DNA of 64,000 nucleotides, taken from the NCBI RefSeq assembly GCF_013404075.1, contig NZ_JACBJQ010000002.1, positions 186,001 to 250,000 on the forward strand, written 5' to 3'. The position numbers and the translations under genes were made by a program. The notes below the pieces were generated by a model. It was given only the letters and a program-made list of their open reading frames with translations, ran no database searches and had not been told where the DNA came from. Within the stretch, counting starts at the first letter, position 1. Each line of letters starts with the position of its first letter. The stretch is from Mycolicibacterium vinylchloridicum. GTDB lineage: Bacteria > Actinomycetota > Actinomycetes > Mycobacteriales > Mycobacteriaceae. Positions 60,951-64,000 of this stretch are shown here, piece by piece.

Positions 60951-62617
60951 GCGCGACGTTGTTCACCGGCGGTGTGATCTGGACCGGCACGGGCAGCGAC
61001 TCGGACGCGGTTCTGGTCATCGACGGCGCGGTGCGTGCGTTGGGCGCGCAGGCCCGGGAGCTGGCCGCCGGAATGGATTGCGAGCTGGTCGATCTCGACG
61101 GCGGCTTCCTGATGCCCTCGTTCGGCGACGGCCACGCCCATCCGCTCTACGGCGGACTCGAGTCCGTCGGACCCCGGGTCCGCGGGTGCGGCACGATCGA
61201 CGAAATCGTCACGGCGGTCAAGGTGTACGCCGAGGAGCATCCCGACGAGGAGTGGATCGTCGGTGCCTCGTATGACGGCAGCCTGGCGCCCGGCGGGCTG
61301 TTCGACGCCCGCTGGCTGGATGCGGCAGTGCCGGACCGGCCCGTGGTGCTGCGGGCCTGGGACTACCACACCCTGTGGTGCAACACCGCCGCCATCGAGC
61401 GCGCCGGCATCACCCCCGACACCCCGGACCCGGTACTCGGTGAGATCCCGCACCGGCCCGATGGGTCCGTGCTGGGCACGTTACGGGAATGGGGCGCAAC
61501 CGATCTGGTGATGGCGGTGATGCCGCCCCGCGACGAGAGCCAGCGCATCGCCGCGCTCGGTACCGCGGCCGACTACTACCTGGCCCGCGGCGTGACGTGG
61601 GTGCAGGACGCCTGGGTCGAACCCGATGACGTCGCCACCTATGTCGCGGCGGCACGCCAGGGCGCCCTGCGAATGCGGTTCAACCTCGCGCTGTACGCCG
61701 ATCCCCGCCATTTCGACACGCAGATGGCGCAATTCGCGGCATCGCGGCGATTGGTCGAGGAAGCCGGCTCACCCCTGCTGACCGCGCAGACCGTCAAGTT
61801 CTTCGCCGACGGCGTCGTCGAGAACGAGACCGGGGCGCTGCTGGCCCCGTATTGCTCAGGGCTGCACTCACACTCCAGGGGGCAGGAGCGAAGCGACTCG
61901 GGGGACAACCTGGGCATGCGCAACTGGGAGGGGGACTCGCTGGCCGAAGCGGTCCGCCGGGTCGACGAGCTCGGGCTGCAGATCCACATCCACGCCATCG
62001 GTGACGCCGCCGTCCGCCAGGCGCTTGACGCGATCGAATATGCGCAGCAGCGCAACGGAACTCGGGACCGTCGGCCGGTGATCGCGCACGTACAGTTGGT
62101 GGACGACACCGACATCGGGCGGTTCGCCGCGCTCGACGTCATCCCCAATATGCAGCCGCTGTGGGCTCAGATGGATGCGCTGATGACGGTGCTGACCATC
62201 CCCCGGCTCGGCGCCGAACGCGCCGACCGGCAATACCAGATGCAAACCCTGAACAGCTCCGGCGCCGCGCTGGCCTTCGGGTCGGACTGGCCGGTGTCCT
62301 CGGGCGCGCCGTTGGACGGTATCGCGGTGGCGACGTCACGGCGCACCGCCGATGGGGACCCCGAAGGCGGCTGGACACCGCACGAGATCGTGCCGATCGA
62401 GCGTGCGCTGTCGTCGTACACCGCCGCCGTCGCCTATCAGGCTTTCGCCGAAAATAGCTGGGGGAAAATCACTCCCGGCGCCAGTGCCGACTTTGTCTGG
62501 CTGCAGCACGATCCGCGGAACACACCGGCGCTGGACCTGCCGGGCGTGGGCATCCGCGCCACCTACCTGCTCGGTGCGCAGGCCTACCGAGCCGACGACG
62601 GAAGGGTACGTTCATGA
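60947..62617 (+). CDS. YtcJ-like amidohydrolase
   Basis: 556 residues from ATG 60947 (ATGA overlap). Metal-binding FGDGHAHPLYGG near the N terminus, DYHTLWCN, VKFFADGVVENETGALL, HIHAIGDAAV, VIAHVQL and FGSDWPVSSG identify the YtcJ/NfdA family of amidohydrolases, which hydrolyse N-substituted amides. Around 61878-61907 a short in-frame insert encodes RGQERSDSGD, and it resembles the repeat core found at the pknA junction. Substrate unknown. Confidence 0.9.
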   Translation: MSATLFTGGVIWTGTGSDSDAVLVIDGAVRALGAQARELAAGMDCELVDLDGGFLMPSFGDGHAHPLYGGLESVGPRVRGCGTIDEIVTAVKVYAEEHPDEEWIVGASYDGSLAPGGLFDARWLDAAVPDRPVVLRAWDYHTLWCNTAAIERAGITPDTPDPVLGEIPHRPDGSVLGTLREWGATDLVMAVMPPRDESQRIAALGTAADYYLARGVTWVQDAWVEPDDVATYVAAARQGALRMRFNLALYADPRHFDTQMAQFAASRRLVEEAGSPLLTAQTVKFFADGVVENETGALLAPYCSGLHSHSRGQERSDSGDNLGMRNWEGDSLAEAVRRVDELGLQIHIHAIGDAAVRQALDAIEYAQQRNGTRDRRPVIAHVQLVDDTDIGRFAALDVIPNMQPLWAQMDALMTVLTIPRLGAERADRQYQMQTLNSSGAALAFGSDWPVSSGAPLDGIAVATSRRTADGDPEGGWTPHEIVPIERALSSYTAAVAYQAFAENSWGKITPGASADFVWLQHDPRNTPALDLPGVGIRATYLLGAQAYRADDGRVRS

Positions 62618-63957
62618 CCGCGGAGTACATCACCGGCCCGCACGAGGGGCACTTGAAACGAGCGCTGGGCCTGCCGTCGCTGGTGCTGTTCGGGTTGGTC
62701 TACATGGTGCCGTTGACGGTGTTCACCACCTACGGCATCGTCACCGAAACCTCGGGCGGCCGGCTGCCGCTGGCCTATATCGTCACGCTCATCACCATGG
62801 TGTTCACCGCGCTGTCCTACGCGCGGATGGCGGCCGCCATCCCGGTTGCCGGCTCGGCATACACCTACACGCAGCGCACGTTCGGGGCACCGGTCGGCTT
62901 CCTGGCCGGGTGGTCGCTGCTGCTGGACTACCTGTTCCTGCCGATGCTGAACTACCTGGTCATCGGGCTCTACCTGAATGCGGCGCTGCCCGCGCTGCCC
63001 GCATGGGTGATCGTCGTCGTCTCGATAGCGATCGTCACGGTGCTCAACATCGTCGGCATCGTGTCCGTCGCGCGGGCCAACTTCCTCATCATTGCCATCC
63101 AGGCGATCTTCATCGTGGTGTTCGTCGCGCTCGCAATCGCCAAGACCACCGGCTACGGCACCGTCGACCTGCTGGCGCCCTTCACCGGCGACGGCACCGC
63201 GGGCGGCATGAATCCGATCCTGGCCGGCGCGGCAATCCTGTGTCTGTCGTTCCTCGGTTTCGACGCGGTCTCCACGCTGTCCGAGGAGGCACGCGACGCC
63301 AAACGCACGGTGCCGCAAGCGATCATGATCGCAACCATCGTCTCGGGGATCATCTTCATCCTGCTGTCCTATGTCTCGCAGCTGGTCTTCCCGTCCAACA
63401 AATTCGCCGACGTGGACACAGGTTCCACCGACGTGATGCTGGCCGCGGGCGGAGCGTTCGTCAACACGTTCTTCACCGCGGCCTATGTGGCCGGCGCCCT
63501 CGGTTCGGCACTGACTTCGCAGGCTTCGGTGGCGCGCATCCTCTACGCGATGGGCCGCGACGGCATCCTGCCACGCAAGGTGTTCGGGCACGTGTCCGCC
63601 AAATACAGCACCCCGGTGTACGCCATTCTCACGGTCAGCGTAATCTCGCTGCTCGCCATCTGGATCGATCTGGCGATCCTCGCGTCGGTCGTCAGTTTCG
63701 GTGCCCTGGTGGCTTTCTCGGTGGTGAACCTGTCGGTGATCAAGCACTATTTCGTCGACATGCGGGAACGGAACATCCTGCTCAACCTGATCGCGCCGCT
63801 GATCGGATTCCTGCTCACCGCGTGGCTGTGGACGAGCCTATCGGGGACAGCGCTGACCATCGGATTGATCTGGCTGGCAATCGGATTCGTCTGGCTGCTG
63901 GTGGTCACCCGCGGATTCCGGCGGCCCACGCCGGTATTGGACCTGGAATACGAATGA
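62614..63957 (+). CDS. APC-superfamily amino acid/amine permease
   Basis: 447 residues, 12 predicted helices. It begins RALGLPSLVLFGLVYMVPLT, with SLLLDYLFLPMLNYLVIG, LSFLGFDAVSTLSEEA and a GSALTSQASVARILYAMGRDG segment typical of the APC family near YcaM/PuuP. It probably imports the substrate of the hydrolases. ATGA overlaps at both ends. Confidence 0.92.
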   Translation: MTAEYITGPHEGHLKRALGLPSLVLFGLVYMVPLTVFTTYGIVTETSGGRLPLAYIVTLITMVFTALSYARMAAAIPVAGSAYTYTQRTFGAPVGFLAGWSLLLDYLFLPMLNYLVIGLYLNAALPALPAWVIVVVSIAIVTVLNIVGIVSVARANFLIIAIQAIFIVVFVALAIAKTTGYGTVDLLAPFTGDGTAGGMNPILAGAAILCLSFLGFDAVSTLSEEARDAKRTVPQAIMIATIVSGIIFILLSYVSQLVFPSNKFADVDTGSTDVMLAAGGAFVNTFFTAAYVAGALGSALTSQASVARILYAMGRDGILPRKVFGHVSAKYSTPVYAILTVSVISLLAIWIDLAILASVVSFGALVAFSVVNLSVIKHYFVDMRERNILLNLIAPLIGFLLTAWLWTSLSGTALTIGLIWLAIGFVWLLVVTRGFRRPTPVLDLEYE

Positions 63958-64000
63958 GTCCGCAAGGCGCGGATCCGCTGGCAGGCTTCCCCGTTGCCGC
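63954..64000 (+). CDS. Start of a further operon gene, cut by the window end
   Basis: ATG 63954 overlaps the permease stop (ATGA) and the frame is open to the end (MSPQGADPLAGFPVA). Too short to assign; the overlap suggests it belongs to the same catabolic operon. Confidence 0.6.
   Translation, partial: MSPQGADPLAGFPVA

Overview
This window is the chromosomal replication-origin neighbourhood of a fast-growing Mycobacterium (Mycolicibacterium type). The DNA is high in G+C, and the gene order murJ-sigM-trxB-trxC-cwlM-parBA-rsmG-jag-yidC-yidD-rnpA-rpmH-dnaA-oriC-dnaN-gnd-recF-dciA-gyrB-gyrA-ileT-alaT-cwsA-ppiA-crgA-trpG-pknB-pknA-pbpA-rodA-pstP-fhaB-fhaA-leuT is the one known from mycobacteria. 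A gnd gene between dnaN and recF is a fast-grower trait; M. tuberculosis lacks it there. All names come from reading the sequence; no database search was run.

Region 1 (1-9.6 kb) holds the end of a DUF6049 gene, MurJ fused to a pseudokinase, SigM with a shortened anti-sigma partner, thioredoxin reductase and thioredoxin, the inactive amidase-like regulator CwlM, and a GNAT protein. Region 2 (9.9-15.0 kb, minus strand) is the rpmH-to-parB operon, with two perfect parS sites inside coding sequence. Region 3 (15.3-27.1 kb) contains dnaA with three DnaA boxes upstream, oriC, dnaN, gnd, recF, dciA, gyrB, gyrA and a DUF3566 gene. Region 4 (27.1-41.3 kb) contains three tRNAs, small unlisted genes (including a minus-strand zinc-ribbon gene), and the growth/division signalling set CwsA, CrgA, PknB, PknA, PbpA, RodA, PstP, FhaB and FhaA. 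Two junctions of this operon are bridged exactly by mini-ORFs that overlap both flanking genes, and one of them carries a 35-bp tandem duplication.

Region 5 (41.3-64 kb) is accessory. A 2.0-kb insert at the 3' end of tRNA-Leu, bounded by a 10-bp direct repeat, carries an AlbA_2/Schlafen-like ATP-binding protein. Three GGDEF proteins surround a purine-to-allantoin pathway: guanine deaminase, xanthine dehydrogenase with an unusual FeS-Mo fusion and separate FAD subunit, FAD urate hydroxylase, HIU hydrolase, OHCU decarboxylase, and a purine permease fused to a second, apparently inactive OHCU-decarboxylase domain. Two TetR-controlled operons follow. One pairs two paralogous multi-pass membrane proteins with orphan cytochrome-oxidase subunit III- and IV-like proteins. 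The other encodes a nitrilase-family hydrolase, an amidohydrolase, an APC permease and the start of a further gene cut by the window edge.

The most novel candidates are the permease-OHCU fusion, the paired membrane proteins with orphan oxidase subunits, the MIRU-like mini-ORF couplers in the kinase/cell-wall operon, and the tRNA-Leu insertion.
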